NCBI RefSeq assembly: GCF_000377905.1
Contig: NZ_KB898872.1
Coordinates: 124,001 to 188,000, forward strand
Direction of reading: 5' to 3'
Source: Thioalkalivibrio sp. ALMg11
GTDB lineage: Bacteria; Pseudomonadota; Gammaproteobacteria; Ectothiorhodospirales; Ectothiorhodospiraceae
DNA length: 64,000 bases
Part shown: positions 15,160 to 24,722 of the stretch, in pieces
Layout: each line of letters opens with the position of its first letter
Numbering within the stretch: the stretch's first letter is position 1
Program-made: the position numbers and the translations under genes
Notes under the pieces: model-generated
What the model saw: only the letters and a program-made list of their open reading frames with translations
The model's database searches: none
What the model was told of the DNA's origin: nothing

Positions 15160-16065
15160 TCAGGCCGCACCCACTGGAAGGATCCGGGTCCCCGCTCGCC
15201 CGGCCAGGATGGCCGCGGCGTCCTCCAGCTTACCGATCCCGACGCGGATGCCATCCTGCGCGGCGCGCCGCGCAGCGTCCATCTTCGGGCCCATGGATCC
15301 AGCCGGATACGCCGCCGGATCCACGGCTGTGACCAGCAGCGCCTTCAGGCGCCGCGCGTCCGGCGTGCCCCAGTCCATGTAGACCCCGTCGACGTCGGTC
15401 AGCATCAACAGCCAATCCGCCTCGACATGTGCAGCCAGGCGCGCCGCCGTCAGGTCCTTGTCCACCACGGCCTCGATGCCATAGAGACGCCCGTCGCCGT
15501 CACGTGCGACCGGCACGCCGCCGCCCCCGGCACAGATCGCGACCGATCCGCCATCCACGAGACTGCGGACGGCCTCCATGCCCAGCAGGCGTTGCGGCTC
15601 CGGCGAGGCCACCACCCGCCGCCAGCCCTCACCGTCCGGGGCGACGTCCCAGCCACGCTCCTCGGCCAGCGCACGGGCACGAGCCTCGCCCCAGGTCGGG
15701 CCGATGAACTTTTCCGGGTGGTCAAAGGCGGGGTCGTTCGGGTCGACCTCGGTCTGGGTGAGCAGACTCGCCACCCGGTCATGACCCAGCGCGTTGTGCA
15801 GTTCCCGCGCCAGGATGTAGCCGATCATGCCGTGGCTCTCGGCCCCAACCACATCCAGTGGCCAGGCAATGCGATCGCATTCCGCCTGGTTTGCGAGCAA
15901 CCCCACTTGGGGCCCGTTGCCGTGGGTAACGACCACCTCGTGCTCGCGCGCCACGGCCGCGATGGCCGCCGCCGCACGTCGGGCATTGTGCTGCTGGGCC
16001 TCGGCCGAGGGGGTCTCGCCGCGTTGCAGCAGGGCGTTGCCGCCCAGCGCGATCACGATACGCAT
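15160..16065 (-). CDS. arcC: Carbamate kinase
   Basis: A 301-aa carbamate kinase of the amino-acid-kinase fold, which converts carbamoyl phosphate and ADP to ATP, ammonia and CO2. Motifs include the N-terminal I-A-L-G-G-N-A-L, V-T-H-G-N-G-P-Q-V-G near residues 47-56, C-A-G-G-G-G-V-P-V near 205-213, and L-T-D-V-D-G-V-Y near 243-250, followed by G-S-M-G-P-K-M. I start at the ATG at 16065; the frame runs further upstream without family similarity. No arcA or arcB is nearby, so it is not in an arginine-deiminase operon here. A lone gene could serve ammonia or carbamoyl-phosphate balance; this is inference. Confidence 0.93.
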   Translation of the reverse strand: MRIVIALGGNALLQRGETPSAEAQQHNARRAAAAIAAVAREHEVVVTHGNGPQVGLLANQAECDRIAWPLDVVGAESHGMIGYILARELHNALGHDRVASLLTQTEVDPNDPAFDHPEKFIGPTWGEARARALAEERGWDVAPDGEGWRRVVASPEPQRLLGMEAVRSLVDGGSVAICAGGGGVPVARDGDGRLYGIEAVVDKDLTAARLAAHVEADWLLMLTDVDGVYMDWGTPDARRLKALLVTAVDPAAYPAGSMGPKMDAARRAAQDGIRVGIGKLEDAAAILAGRAGTRILPVGAA

Positions 16066-16096
16066 GGCGGTCCTACTCCCTAATTGAAGGAATGGG

Positions 16097-16663
16097 TCAG
16101 GTGCGCGGAAGCGTGACGCCGCGCTGGCCCTGGTACTTGCCACCGCGGTCCTTGTAGGAGGTCTCACAGACCTCGTCGGACTGCAGGAACAGCATCTGCG
16201 CCACGCCCTCGTTGGCGTAGATCTTGGCGGGCAACGGCGTGGTGTTGGAGAACTCCAGCGTCACATGACCTTCCCACTCGGGCTCCAGAGGGGTTACGTT
16301 GACGATGATGCCGCAGCGCGCATAGGTCGACTTGCCCAGGCAGATGGTCAGCACGTCGCGCGGGATGCGGAAGTACTCGACCGTATGCGCCAGGGCAAAG
16401 GAGTTCGGCGGGATAATGCAGCAGTCCGACTGCACGTCCACGAAACTGCCCTCGTCGAAACCCTTGGGGTCGACGATGCTCGAGTTGATGTTGGTAAAGA
16501 TCTTGAAGTGATCCGAGCAACGCACGTCATAGCCGTAGCTGGATGTGCCATAGGACACGATCCGCTGCTCGTCGCGGTAGCGGATCTGGCCGGGCTCGAA
16601 GGGCTCGATCATGCCCTTGGTCTCGGCCATCTCCCGAATCCAGCGGTCCGCCTTGATGCTCAT
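16097..16663 (-). CDS. dcd: dCTP deaminase
   Basis: A 188-aa trimeric enzyme that deaminates dCTP to dUTP, feeding thymidylate synthesis. Family residues are clear: [12 protein letters not shown] (about 37-48), G-K-S-T-Y-A-R (about 110-116), the catalytic glutamate in [12 protein letters not shown] (about 126-137), and the C-terminal G-K-Y-Q-G-Q-R-G-V. Length equals the E. coli type. It follows mrp/apbC by 27 bp on the same strand, the usual gammaproteobacterial neighbourhood with metG divergent. Confidence 0.96.
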   Translation of the reverse strand: MSIKADRWIREMAETKGMIEPFEPGQIRYRDEQRIVSYGTSSYGYDVRCSDHFKIFTNINSSIVDPKGFDEGSFVDVQSDCCIIPPNSFALAHTVEYFRIPRDVLTICLGKSTYARCGIIVNVTPLEPEWEGHVTLEFSNTTPLPAKIYANEGVAQMLFLQSDEVCETSYKDRGGKYQGQRGVTLPRT

Positions 16664-16690
16664 TGGCCCAGTCCCTGGTGACGCACCGGA

Positions 16691-17782
16691 TCAGTTGTCC
16701 TGGATCACGATATTGGGGAACTTGCTGCTGTAGTCCTTGGACTGCTCGGCCAGCTTGGCACCCGTGCGCCGCGCGATCTCGCGGTAGATCTCCGTGATAC
16801 GACCTTCCGGGTCGGCGACCACGGTGGGTTCGCCACCGTCCGCCTGCTCGCGAATGCGGATATCCAGCGGCAGCGCGCCCAGCAGATCCACGCCGTATTC
16901 CTCCGCCATGCCCTCCGCGCCGCCCTGGCCAAAGATGTATTCCTCGTGGCCGCACTTCGAGCAGATGTGGATGCTCATGTTCTCGATGATGCCGAGTACT
17001 GGCACCTCCACCTTCTCGAACATGCGCAGGCCCTTGCGCGCGTCCAGCAGCGCGATGTCCTGTGGCGTGGTCACGATCACCGAACCGGAGACCGGGATCT
17101 TCTGCGACAGGGTCAGCTGGATGTCACCCGTGCCCGGCGGCAGGTCGATGATCAGGTAGTCCAGATCCTTCCAGTTGGTCTCGTTCAGGAGCTGCTCCAG
17201 CGCCTGCGTGACCATCGGGCCACGCCAGATCATCGGCGTGTCCTCGTCGATCAGGAACCCAATGGACATTGCCTGCACGCCATGGCGCTCCAGCGGCTCC
17301 ATGCTCTTGCCGTCCTTGGATTCCGGCTTGTCCTTGATCCCCAGCATGCGCGGCTGGCTCGGGCCGTAGATGTCGGCATCCAGGATGCCGACCTGCGCGC
17401 CCTCGGCGACCAGCGCCAGCGCCAGGTTCACCGCGGTAGTGGACTTGCCCACCCCGCCCTTGCCGGAGGCCACGGCGATGATGTTCTTGATCCCGGCCAT
17501 CGGCTTCAGGCTCTTCTGCACCGCGTGGGTCGTGACCTTCGTGCTGATCGTCACCTCCGACGATTCCAGCCCGGCCACGCCGGCCAGTGCGCCCTGGATC
17601 GCGGCGCGCAATTCGTCGTGGTAGCCAGCGGCGGAGTACCCCATCTGGATATCGATGGCGGCGCGGGCACCGTCCACGCGAATGTCCCGGACCGCGCCGG
17701 CGGCGACCAGGTCCTGCTCGAGGTACTTGTCCTGAACGGTCTTCAGGGCGTTTTCGATCTGCTCTCGCGCGAGTTCGGCCAT
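16691..17782 (-). CDS. apbC: Mrp/ApbC Fe-S cluster carrier ATPase
   Basis: A 363-aa P-loop ATPase that carries and transfers Fe-S clusters. An N-terminal DUF59/MIP18-like domain (about residues 1-85) precedes the deviant Walker A motif A-S-G-K-G-G-V-G-K-S-T-T (about 106-117). L-I-I-D-L-P-P-G-T-G-D (about 212-222) and the cluster-binding C-S-K-C-G-H pair (about 271-276) follow. It is named mrp in many genomes, not to be confused with the Mrp antiporter genes at 44-50 kb. It forms a unit with dcd and is divergent from metG across a 456-bp region that carries DnaA-box-like sites. Confidence 0.94.
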   Translation of the reverse strand: MAELAREQIENALKTVQDKYLEQDLVAAGAVRDIRVDGARAAIDIQMGYSAAGYHDELRAAIQGALAGVAGLESSEVTISTKVTTHAVQKSLKPMAGIKNIIAVASGKGGVGKSTTAVNLALALVAEGAQVGILDADIYGPSQPRMLGIKDKPESKDGKSMEPLERHGVQAMSIGFLIDEDTPMIWRGPMVTQALEQLLNETNWKDLDYLIIDLPPGTGDIQLTLSQKIPVSGSVIVTTPQDIALLDARKGLRMFEKVEVPVLGIIENMSIHICSKCGHEEYIFGQGGAEGMAEEYGVDLLGALPLDIRIREQADGGEPTVVADPEGRITEIYREIARRTGAKLAEQSKDYSSKFPNIVIQDN

Positions 17783-17982
17783 GGGTATCGTGGCATCCGG
17801 TGTTGGGAGTGATCGCGCGATTCTACTGGCCCCAGTGCACTACGCCAATGGCACCACCAGCCACCCGTCCTTTCCGAAGCCTCAAGGCGCGCATTAAGGC
17901 AGGTGTCAAGGCCCTTGCGACGGTTTTATGCACAAAGGGCCCGAAGATGGGGAGCATCGGCCAAGATAGGCGAACAAGCATC

Positions 17983-18139
17983 TAAGTTACTGCATAATAG
18001 TTATGCATCTTTCTGTTTCTATGGGATTCTTACAGGTTGGTCGATTTTTAACCAATTTGTCATGCGGCCTTGTGTGGCAAGGCTTGGCGACCGATTCCAC
18101 CGGGTTGCCCACAGAGTTATCCACAACTTCTGTGGACAA
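17983..18139. promoter_or_regulatory. AT-rich stretch with palindrome and three DnaA-box-like sites
   Basis: The 456-bp gap between apbC and metG has no gene. It holds an AT-rich stretch (17983-18060) that stands out from the GC-rich surroundings, including a perfect palindrome TGCATAA-tag-TTATGCA at 17991-18007. Within 35 bp after it come three 9-mers close to the DnaA box: TTGCCCACA (18105-18113), TTATCCACA (18117-18125, exact E. coli consensus) and, inverted, TTGTCCACA (18139-18131). The group could be a DnaA-binding regulatory or titration site; a replication origin is possible but no dnaA or mnmG gene is nearby. Both divergent promoters must also lie here. Confidence 0.5.
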
Positions 18140-18238
18140 CATGCCGGAGCCCTTGGCACGCCTCGACAACCCGACAGCCAGCCCCGACAATAGCGCCCCT
18201 GCACCCTGCGGCCCGGTGCCGCCAACGCGAGCCAAGCA

Positions 18239-20278
18239 ATGACCGACACCCCGCGCAAGATCCTTGTCACCAGCGCCCTGCCCTACGCCAACGGCCCGAT
18301 CCACTTGGGCCACCTGGTCGAATACATCCAGACCGACATCTGGGTGCGCTTCCAGCGCGCGCGCGGCCACGAGGTCATCTATGTCTGCGCGGACGACGCC
18401 CACGGCACCCCGATCATGCTGAAGGCGCGCGCCGAGGGCATAGAGCCGGAAGAACTGATCGAACGCGTGCGTCAGGAGCACGAGTCCGATTTCGCCGAGT
18501 TCCGCATCGGGTTCGACCACTACCACTCGACCCATTCGGACGAGAACCGCGAACTGGCGGGGCAGATCTACACCGCACTGCGCGACGCCGGACACATCGA
18601 GACCCGCACCATCGACCAGGCCTATGACCCCGAGGCCGGGATGTTCCTGCCGGATCGCTTCATCAAGGGCTCCTGCCCCAAATGCGGCGCGGCCGAGCAG
18701 TACGGTGATTCCTGCGAGGCCTGCGGCGCCACCTACAGCCCGCTGGACCTGAAGGACCCGGTCTCCGCGATCAGCGGCGCGCGTCCGGAATCGCGCGCCT
18801 CCGAGCACTACTTCTTCAAGCTCGGCGACTTCGAGGCCTTCCTGCGCGACTGGACCCGCTCCGGGCGCCTGCAGGACGCGATCCGCAACAAGCTGGACGA
18901 GTGGTTCGACACCGGCCTGAGCGACTGGGACATCTCCCGCGACGAGCCCTACTTCGGCTTCGAGATCCCCGATGCGCCGGGCAAATACTTCTACGTCTGG
19001 CTGGACGCGCCGATCGGCTACATGGCGAGCTTTCGCGCCCACGCCGAACAGCAGGGCCTGGACTTTAACGCCTGGTGGGGCGCGGACTCCGACGCCGAGC
19101 TGTATCACTTCATCGGCAAGGACATCGCCTACTTCCACACCCTGTTCTGGCCGGCCATGCTGCACGGCGCGGGCTATCGCACCCCGTCCGCGGTGTTCTG
19201 CCACGGCTTTCTGACCGTCAACGGCCAGAAGATGTCCAAGTCGCGCGGCACCTTCATCCGCGCCCGCGACTATCTGGACCACCTGAATCCGGAGTCCCTG
19301 CGCTATTACCTGGCCGCCAAGCTGGGCGACAGCGTCGACGACCTGGACCTGAATTTCGAAGACTTCGTGCAGCGGGTGAACTCGGATCTGGTCGGCAAGG
19401 TGGTCAACATCGCCAGCCGTTGCGCCGGCTTCATCAACAAGCGCTCCAACGGCGAGCTGGCCGCGGAACTGCCGCGGCCCGACCTGCACGAGGCCTTCGT
19501 TGCCGAGGGCGAGGCGATCGCCGAGGCGTTCGAGAAACGCGAATTCGCCCAGGCAATGCGCCGCATCATGGCCCTGGCCGACCAGGCCAACCAGTACATC
19601 GACGAAGCCCAGCCCTGGGTGCTGGCGAAGCAGGAAGGCCGCGAGTCCGAGGTCCAGGCCATCAACACCCAGGGGCTGGACCTGTTCCGCATCCTGATCG
19701 TCTATCTCGCCCCGGTGCTGCCGAAACTGGCCGCTGACGCCGCCGAGTTCCTGAATCTTGAAGACACCCATTGGGCCAGCCGCGAGCCGCTGGTCGGGCA
19801 CAGCATCCAGAAGTTCAAGCCGCTGATGACCCGCATCGAAGCGGAGACCATCGACAAGCTGCTGGAGGCGTCGAAGGCCACCCTTGCCCCCACCGAGGCA
19901 TCCAGTGCCCCCGACAACGCCGCCCCGGAAGCGAACGTGGACCCGATCGCCGACACCATCGATTTCGACACCTTCGCCCAGGTGGACCTGCGCATCGCGC
20001 GGATCGCCAACGCCGAGCACGTCGAAGGCGCGGACAAGCTCCTGAAGCTGACCCTGGACATCGGCAGTGAAACCCGCCAGGTATTCGCCGGCATCAAGTC
20101 GGCCTACGCGCCGGAGGACCTGATCGGCCGGCATACCGTGATGGTCGCCAACCTGGCCCCGCGCAAGATGCGCTTCGGCGTCTCCGAGGGCATGGTACTG
20201 GCCGCCGGACCGGGCGGCTCGGAGCTCTACATCCTGAGCCCGGATGACGGCGCCCGCCCCGGCATGCGCGTCAAGTAA
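18239..20278 (+). CDS. metG: Methionyl-tRNA synthetase
   Basis: A 679-aa class I aminoacyl-tRNA synthetase. It shows [11 protein letters not shown] (the HIGH motif, residues 16-26), a zinc-binding knot C-P-K-C-G...C-E-A-C-G (about 145-164), and Q-K-M-S-K-S-R-G (KMSKS motif, about 330). The C-terminal tRNA-binding, EMAP-II-like domain starts near residue 575 with [11 protein letters not shown], so this is the long, dimeric E. coli-type enzyme. A linker rich in Ala, Pro and Glu joins the two parts. The ATG at 18239 fits the family start. Confidence 0.97.
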   Translation: MTDTPRKILVTSALPYANGPIHLGHLVEYIQTDIWVRFQRARGHEVIYVCADDAHGTPIMLKARAEGIEPEELIERVRQEHESDFAEFRIGFDHYHSTHSDENRELAGQIYTALRDAGHIETRTIDQAYDPEAGMFLPDRFIKGSCPKCGAAEQYGDSCEACGATYSPLDLKDPVSAISGARPESRASEHYFFKLGDFEAFLRDWTRSGRLQDAIRNKLDEWFDTGLSDWDISRDEPYFGFEIPDAPGKYFYVWLDAPIGYMASFRAHAEQQGLDFNAWWGADSDAELYHFIGKDIAYFHTLFWPAMLHGAGYRTPSAVFCHGFLTVNGQKMSKSRGTFIRARDYLDHLNPESLRYYLAAKLGDSVDDLDLNFEDFVQRVNSDLVGKVVNIASRCAGFINKRSNGELAAELPRPDLHEAFVAEGEAIAEAFEKREFAQAMRRIMALADQANQYIDEAQPWVLAKQEGRESEVQAINTQGLDLFRILIVYLAPVLPKLAADAAEFLNLEDTHWASREPLVGHSIQKFKPLMTRIEAETIDKLLEASKATLAPTEASSAPDNAAPEANVDPIADTIDFDTFAQVDLRIARIANAEHVEGADKLLKLTLDIGSETRQVFAGIKSAYAPEDLIGRHTVMVANLAPRKMRFGVSEGMVLAAGPGGSELYILSPDDGARPGMRVK

Positions 20279-20379
20279 TGCCCGCTCCCGGAGACTCGAT
20301 TTACGCAGAACACCCGCGGCCCATGGATTTGCGCCCGTTGCTCGCGTAAGCTGCCGCTCTTTTCTCGATCCCCGGACGC

Positions 20380-21000
20380 ATGGAACAAAGCCCCGAATTC
20401 AAAGCACAGGTCCGCCTGCTGGCCGACGCCGGACGCGAGCTCGCGGACCGCGGCTGGATCCCGGCGCGCACCGGGCATTTCTCCGCGCGCCTGGATGACC
20501 AGCACATCGTCATCACCGCCCCCGGTCGCAGCAAGGATCTGCTGGACGCGCACGACTTCATGGTCGTCGACCTGGAAGGCCACCTGATCTCCGGCAGCGG
20601 AGACCCCGGCCCCGAGACCTTCCTGCACATCATCATGTACCGCCACGACCCCAAACTGGGGGCCGTACTGCACACGCACAGCATCCACGGCACGGTGCTG
20701 TCGCGTCAGGTGGCCGGCGCGCTGCTGCTGCGCGATTACGAAGCCCTACGCGAACTCCCGGGTTGCGAACACCCCTCGCGCGGCCTCCAGATCCCGGTGT
20801 TTGCCAATCACCCGGACGTGCAGCAGCTGGCCGCCCAGGTCGACGCCGCCATGACGCGCAATCCGGAGCTCGCCGGGTATCTGATCACCGGGCACGGCCT
20901 GTACACGTGGGGTCAGACCGTAGAACTGGCGATGCAGCGAACCGAAGCCTTCGAGTTCATGTTCGAGTGCGAGACGCTGGCCCGCCAGCTCGTCGAGTAA
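20380..21000 (+). CDS. mtnB: Methylthioribulose-1-phosphate dehydratase (class II aldolase family)
   Basis: A 206-aa zinc protein of the class II aldolase/adducin family. MtnB dehydrates 5-methylthioribulose-1-phosphate in methionine salvage. Visible family features are G-W-I-P-A-R-T-G-H-F-S-A-R (about residues 26-38), V-I-T-A-P-G-R-S-K (about 48-56), the zinc histidines in H-T-H-S-I-H-G (about 95-101), and the late G-H-G-L-Y-T-W-G (about 170-177). It is joined to the next gene by a TAATG overlap. No mtnA, mtnD or other salvage gene is present here, and the partner mtnC looks catalytically dead, so a role as aldolase in an alternative methylthioribulose route is possible. Confidence 0.88.
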   Translation: MEQSPEFKAQVRLLADAGRELADRGWIPARTGHFSARLDDQHIVITAPGRSKDLLDAHDFMVVDLEGHLISGSGDPGPETFLHIIMYRHDPKLGAVLHTHSIHGTVLSRQVAGALLLRDYEALRELPGCEHPSRGLQIPVFANHPDVQQLAAQVDAAMTRNPELAGYLITGHGLYTWGQTVELAMQRTEAFEFMFECETLARQLVE

Positions 21001-21707
21001 TGGTCGCCTCCGCCGCGCTTTCTGCGCCTCAGGCCATCATCCTGGCCTTCGAGGGCATCCTCGCCCCATCCGACGTGTTGCGCGAGACCCTGGAACCCTA
21101 TGCCCTGGAGGCGCTGCCCGACTTCCTCGACCGGCACGCCGAAACCACCGCCGTGCAGCGCACCCTGGCGGACATCCTCGCCTACTCCGGGCGCGAGCTG
21201 GACGTAGACGGCCTGCTCGACCAGATCCGCGCGTGGATTCGCAGCGGTCAGGACATCACCCCGGTGCGCCAGTTGCAGGGCATGGTCTGGGCGGACGCGC
21301 TGGAAGCCGGCGCACTGCAGCCACAACTGGACGCGACCACAGCCGACGCCCTGGTGCGCCTGCACGCGGCCGGCGTCGCCCTCTACAGCTTCGGCGCAAC
21401 CCCGGCCCCGGTGCAGCGCGACTGGCTACGCCACAGTCCGCACCCGGAAGTGGAAGAATGCCTGGACGGGCTGTTCGATACCCGGATCGGGGGCCGTCGG
21501 GATGCCGGCAGTTACCGCCGGCTGGCGGAAGAGATCGGCCGCACACCGGAGACGGTGCTGGTCCTGTCCGCGCGCGGCGACGAACTGGATTGCGCTCACC
21601 AGGCCTGGCTATTGAGCGCCCGGCCCGAGGCCGCACCGGATGCGCAGGACGCGCATCCGGTGCGGCCCCTGACCTCGCTCATGCCCGCCGGCGCGCAGGG
21701 CGACTAG
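21000..21707 (+). CDS. MtnC-like HAD protein lacking catalytic residues
   Basis: A 235-aa homologue of enolase-phosphatase MtnC (E1), recognised by L-Q-G-M-V-W-A-D-A (about residues 92-100), F-D-T-R-I-G-G-R-R-D-A-G-S-Y (about 159-172), L-V-L-S-A-R-G-D-E-L-D (about 187-197) and the overall length. The HAD nucleophile position, normally T-D-I-E-G-T, reads L-A-F-E-G-I, so the Asp is Ala16. The motif III Lys in G-P-K-R-E is Arg166, and the motif IV Asp in L-S-D is Ala191. Phosphatase activity therefore seems lost. The ATG overlaps the mtnB stop (TAATG), so it is co-translated with MtnB and may be a structural or regulatory partner. The alignment was done from memory of the family and should be checked. 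Confidence 0.78.
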   Translation: MVASAALSAPQAIILAFEGILAPSDVLRETLEPYALEALPDFLDRHAETTAVQRTLADILAYSGRELDVDGLLDQIRAWIRSGQDITPVRQLQGMVWADALEAGALQPQLDATTADALVRLHAAGVALYSFGATPAPVQRDWLRHSPHPEVEECLDGLFDTRIGGRRDAGSYRRLAEEIGRTPETVLVLSARGDELDCAHQAWLLSARPEAAPDAQDAHPVRPLTSLMPAGAQGD

Positions 21708-21822
21708 TCTCATACTCAGGCCCGCCGAACCCAAGGTGGTCCGCCGGCCGAGCGCCGCACCTGGAAGCAGCCCGAAGACGGGGTCACCCCGCAGCAGGCG
21801 GATACCCGCGAAGCCCTCGGGG

Positions 21823-21851
21823 TTGAGTACGCTGTACCACTCCCGGATACT
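21823..21851 (+). promoter_or_regulatory. Possible sigma-70 promoter of the rnf operon
   Basis: TTGAGT (21823-21828) and GATACT (21846-21851) are separated by exactly 17 bp and lie about 30 bp before the GTG of rnfA, in a 174-bp gap that separates mtnC-like from the rnf genes. The match is fair (4/6 to each consensus box). No activator site is evident. Confidence 0.42.
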
Positions 21852-21881
21852 GTATTGTTGACCTGAAGACTCGGAATTAAC

Positions 21882-22460
21882 GTGGAATACGTCCTGATCC
21901 TCATCAGTACGATCCTCGTGAACAACTTCGTACTGGTGAAGTTTCTGGGCCTGTGCCCGTTCATGGGGGTCTCGCGCAAGGTCGAGACGGCCACCGGCAT
22001 GGGCCTGGCCACGACCTTCGTGCTGACGTTGTCGGCGGTCAGCTCCTACGTGATCAACGAATACCTGCTGCTCCCGCTCGGGCTCGAGTACCTGCGCACC
22101 ATCGCCTTCATCCTGGTCATCGCCGCCGTGGTGCAGTTCACCGAGCTGGTGGTGCGCAAGACCTCGCCCCTGCTGTACAACGTGCTGGGCATCTTCCTGC
22201 CGCTGATCACCACCAACTGCGCGGTGCTGGGCGTGGCCCTGCTGAACGTCCAGGAGGCGCACAACTTCGTCGAGTCGGCCCTGTACGGCTTCGGCGCCGC
22301 GGTCGGCTTCTCGCTGGTGCTGATCCTGTTCTCCGCCATCCGCGAGCGGATCGCCGTGGCCGACGTGCCGGTGATGTTCCGCGGGAGCGCGATCGCCATG
22401 ATCACCGCCGGACTGATGTCGCTGGGGTTCATGGGCTTTTCCGGGCTGGTGCGGCTGTGA
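21882..22460 (+). CDS. rnfA: Rnf complex membrane subunit RnfA
   Basis: A 192-aa protein with six membrane helices, one of the two homologous integral subunits of the Rnf ferredoxin:NAD oxidoreductase, an ion pump in the inner membrane. Typical features are [16 protein letters not shown] near the N-terminus and I-T-T-N-C-A-V-L-G in helix IV; the two conserved cysteines (positions 26 and 108, approximately) are the intramembrane Fe-S ligands known from Rnf/Nqr structures. Translation starts at a GTG. It overlaps rnfB by 4 bp (GTGA). Confidence 0.96.
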   Translation: MEYVLILISTILVNNFVLVKFLGLCPFMGVSRKVETATGMGLATTFVLTLSAVSSYVINEYLLLPLGLEYLRTIAFILVIAAVVQFTELVVRKTSPLLYNVLGIFLPLITTNCAVLGVALLNVQEAHNFVESALYGFGAAVGFSLVLILFSAIRERIAVADVPVMFRGSAIAMITAGLMSLGFMGFSGLVRL

Positions 22461-23038
22461 GCGTGCTCTATGCCATCCTCGCGATCGGCGGCCTGGCCGC
22501 CGTGTTCGGGGTGATCCTCGGTTTCGCCGCGCAGCGCTTTCGCGTGGAGTCCGACCCGGTCGTGGATCAGATCGACGCCCTGCTGCCGCAGACCCAGTGC
22601 GGCCAGTGCTCGTATCCCGGCTGCCGCCCGTACGCCGAGGCCATCGCCTCCGGCGAGGCGGACATCAACCGCTGTCCGCCCGGCGGCCAGGCGACCGTGC
22701 ATGCCCTGGCCGACCTGCTCGACCGCGAGCCCACGCCGCTGGAGGAAGAAGAGCAGGAGAAGGCCGTCGCCATCATCGACGAGAACATCTGCATCGGCTG
22801 CACCCTGTGCATCCAGGCCTGCCCGGTGGACGCAATCCTCGGGGCTGCCAAGCAGATGCACACCGTGATCGAGGAAGAATGCACCGGCTGCGAGCTGTGC
22901 ATCGAGCCCTGCCCGGTGGACTGCATCGCCATGGTCCCGGTCGGCACTGACATCACCGAATGGCGCTGGGCGGAGCCGGATCCTTCGCCTATCGAGCGGC
23001 CCATCCACGTCATCGCGGACGGTTCGCGATCCGGCTAA
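22457..23038 (+). CDS. rnfB: Rnf complex Fe-S subunit RnfB
   Basis: A 193-aa electron-carrying subunit. One N-terminal membrane helix (about residues 1-24) is followed by the C-G-Q-C-S-Y-P-G-C...C four-cysteine domain (about 50-75) and two ferredoxin-like 4Fe-4S motifs, [12 protein letters not shown] and [12 protein letters not shown]. It passes electrons between ferredoxin and the membrane part. I use the GTG at 22457, which overlaps the rnfA stop; a second GTG two codons later is also possible. Confidence 0.95.
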   Translation: MSVLYAILAIGGLAAVFGVILGFAAQRFRVESDPVVDQIDALLPQTQCGQCSYPGCRPYAEAIASGEADINRCPPGGQATVHALADLLDREPTPLEEEEQEKAVAIIDENICIGCTLCIQACPVDAILGAAKQMHTVIEEECTGCELCIEPCPVDCIAMVPVGTDITEWRWAEPDPSPIERPIHVIADGSRSG

Positions 23039-23069
23039 GCCGGAGCCCGCGAACCGTTAGACTACGCTT

Positions 23070-24722
23070 ATGCAGCTGCATCGCTTCCATGGGGGCCTGA
23101 AACTGGCCGACGAGTCCGACGCCAGCACCCGCGATCCGGTGCTGGTGATGGGTGTGCCGTCCCGGCTGATCGTCCCGCTGGGCCAGCATATCGGCGAGGC
23201 GGCGGAGCCATGCGTGGCGGTCGGCGACTCCGTGACCAAGGGCCAGCGCATTGGCCAGTCCAAGGGCTATATCGCGGCCCACGTGCATGCCCCGACCTCC
23301 GGCGAGGTGGTAGAGATCACTAACCACGCCGTACCCCACCCCTCGGGCCTCAACGCCCCCTGCATCATCATCCAAAGCGATGGCCGCGACGACTGGGGCG
23401 AAACTCGCATGGAGCCCTGGCTCGACTGGGACACCCGCGACCCGCGCAAGCTGCGCCAGCGCATTCGTGATTCCGGGATCGTCGGACTGGGGGGTGCCGC
23501 CTTCCCCACCGCGGTCAAGCTCAATCCACGCGCCGGCCAGCGCATCCACACGCTGATCGTGAACGGGGCCGAGTGCGAACCCTACATCAGCGCCGACGAC
23601 TCGCTGCTGCGCAGCGCCCCCGAGGCGGTGTTCGAGGGCATCCGCATTGTCGCGCACCTGCTGGGTGTGGAGCGCGTGCTGTTCGCGGTGGAAGACAACA
23701 TGCCGGAGGCGATGCGGGCGCTGACCGAGACCCTCCCCGGCGAGCTGCGCGACCGGCTCCAGCTGGTCTCGGTGCCGTCCATCTACCCCACCGGGGGCGA
23801 GCGCCAGCTGATCAAGGTCCTCACCGGCCAGGAGGTCCCCAGCGGCGGCTTGCCGGCGGACATCGGGATGATCTGCAACAACCCCGGTACCTTCAAGGCG
23901 GTCTGTGACGCCGTGATCCAGGGTCGCCCGCTGTTGTCGCGCATCGTCACCGTCACCGGGCCGGGCGTGCAGCATCCGCGCAATGTCGAGGCCCTGCTGG
24001 GGACCCCGTTCGCCGATGTGATCGCCGCCACCGGCGGCTACGCCGAGGGCGTGGACCGCCTGGTGATGGGCGGCCCGATGATGGGCTTCGCGGTCCACGA
24101 CGACGCCATCCCGGTCATCAAGGGGACCAACTGCCTGCTGGCCACCCGCCCGCAGGACACCCCCGCCCCCGGCCCGCTGATGCCCTGCATCCGCTGTGGC
24201 GAGTGCGCGGCCGCCTGCCCGGCGCAGCTGCTGCCGCAGCAGCTCTACTGGCAGGCCAGAGCCAAGGACTTCGACACGATCCAGGATTACGGCCTGTTCG
24301 ACTGCATTGAATGCGGCTGCTGCGCGCATGTCTGCCCCAGCAACATCCCGCTGGTGCAGTACTACCGCTATGCCAAGAACGAGATCTGGGCCCGCGAGAA
24401 GGAACGCCAGAAGTCGGACATCGCGCGCGAGCGCTACGAGTTCCGCCAGGAACGCATCGAGCGCGAGGAACGCGAAAAGGCCGAACGCATGGCCAAGAAG
24501 AAGGCGGCGCTCAAGAAGAAAGAGGGCAGCGCCGATGGCGACGGTAACGCCGACAGCGACAAGCAGGCCGCCATCCAGGCCGCGCTGGAGCGCGCCCGGG
24601 CGCGCAAGGCCGCCAAGGCCGGGGACACAACCGAGGACTCGAAGACCGAACAACCGGACGAGGCCGCCGCCAAACCCGACGCACCCGCCGAACGCGATTC
24701 CACGGACACGGGCAACCGCTGA
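23070..24722 (+). CDS. rnfC: Rnf complex NADH-side subunit RnfC
   Basis: A 550-aa peripheral subunit that holds FMN and Fe-S clusters and reacts with NAD(H). It has the N-terminal barrel domain (G-G-L-K-L, about residues 8-12), a Nuo51/NQO1-like nucleotide-binding core with G-L-G-G-A-A-F-P-T (about 141-149) and N-G-A-E-C-E-P-Y-I (about 170-178), and two 4Fe-4S motifs (C-I-R-C-G-E-C-A-A-A-C-P near 373-384 and C-I-E-C-G-C-C-A-H-V-C-P near 412-423). The C-terminal 110 residues are a Lys/Glu/Ala-rich charged tail, as in many gammaproteobacterial RnfC proteins. It abuts rnfD with a TGATG overlap. Confidence 0.95.
   Translation: MQLHRFHGGLKLADESDASTRDPVLVMGVPSRLIVPLGQHIGEAAEPCVAVGDSVTKGQRIGQSKGYIAAHVHAPTSGEVVEITNHAVPHPSGLNAPCIIIQSDGRDDWGETRMEPWLDWDTRDPRKLRQRIRDSGIVGLGGAAFPTAVKLNPRAGQRIHTLIVNGAECEPYISADDSLLRSAPEAVFEGIRIVAHLLGVERVLFAVEDNMPEAMRALTETLPGELRDRLQLVSVPSIYPTGGERQLIKVLTGQEVPSGGLPADIGMICNNPGTFKAVCDAVIQGRPLLSRIVTVTGPGVQHPRNVEALLGTPFADVIAATGGYAEGVDRLVMGGPMMGFAVHDDAIPVIKGTNCLLATRPQDTPAPGPLMPCIRCGECAAACPAQLLPQQLYWQARAKDFDTIQDYGLFDCIECGCCAHVCPSNIPLVQYYRYAKNEIWAREKERQKSDIARERYEFRQERIEREEREKAERMAKKKAALKKKEGSADGDGNADSDKQAAIQAALERARARKAAKAGDTTEDSKTEQPDEAAAKPDAPAERDSTDTGNR

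Noticed and set aside
18105-18139. Chromosomal replication origin
   Set aside because: DnaA-like boxes are present, but there is no dnaA, dnaN, mnmG, rpmH or parAB nearby and only three boxes; reported only as a possible DnaA site.
17987-20134. 715-aa open frame opposite metG
   Set aside because: Antisense shadow of metG extending into the intergenic region; no start context or domain.
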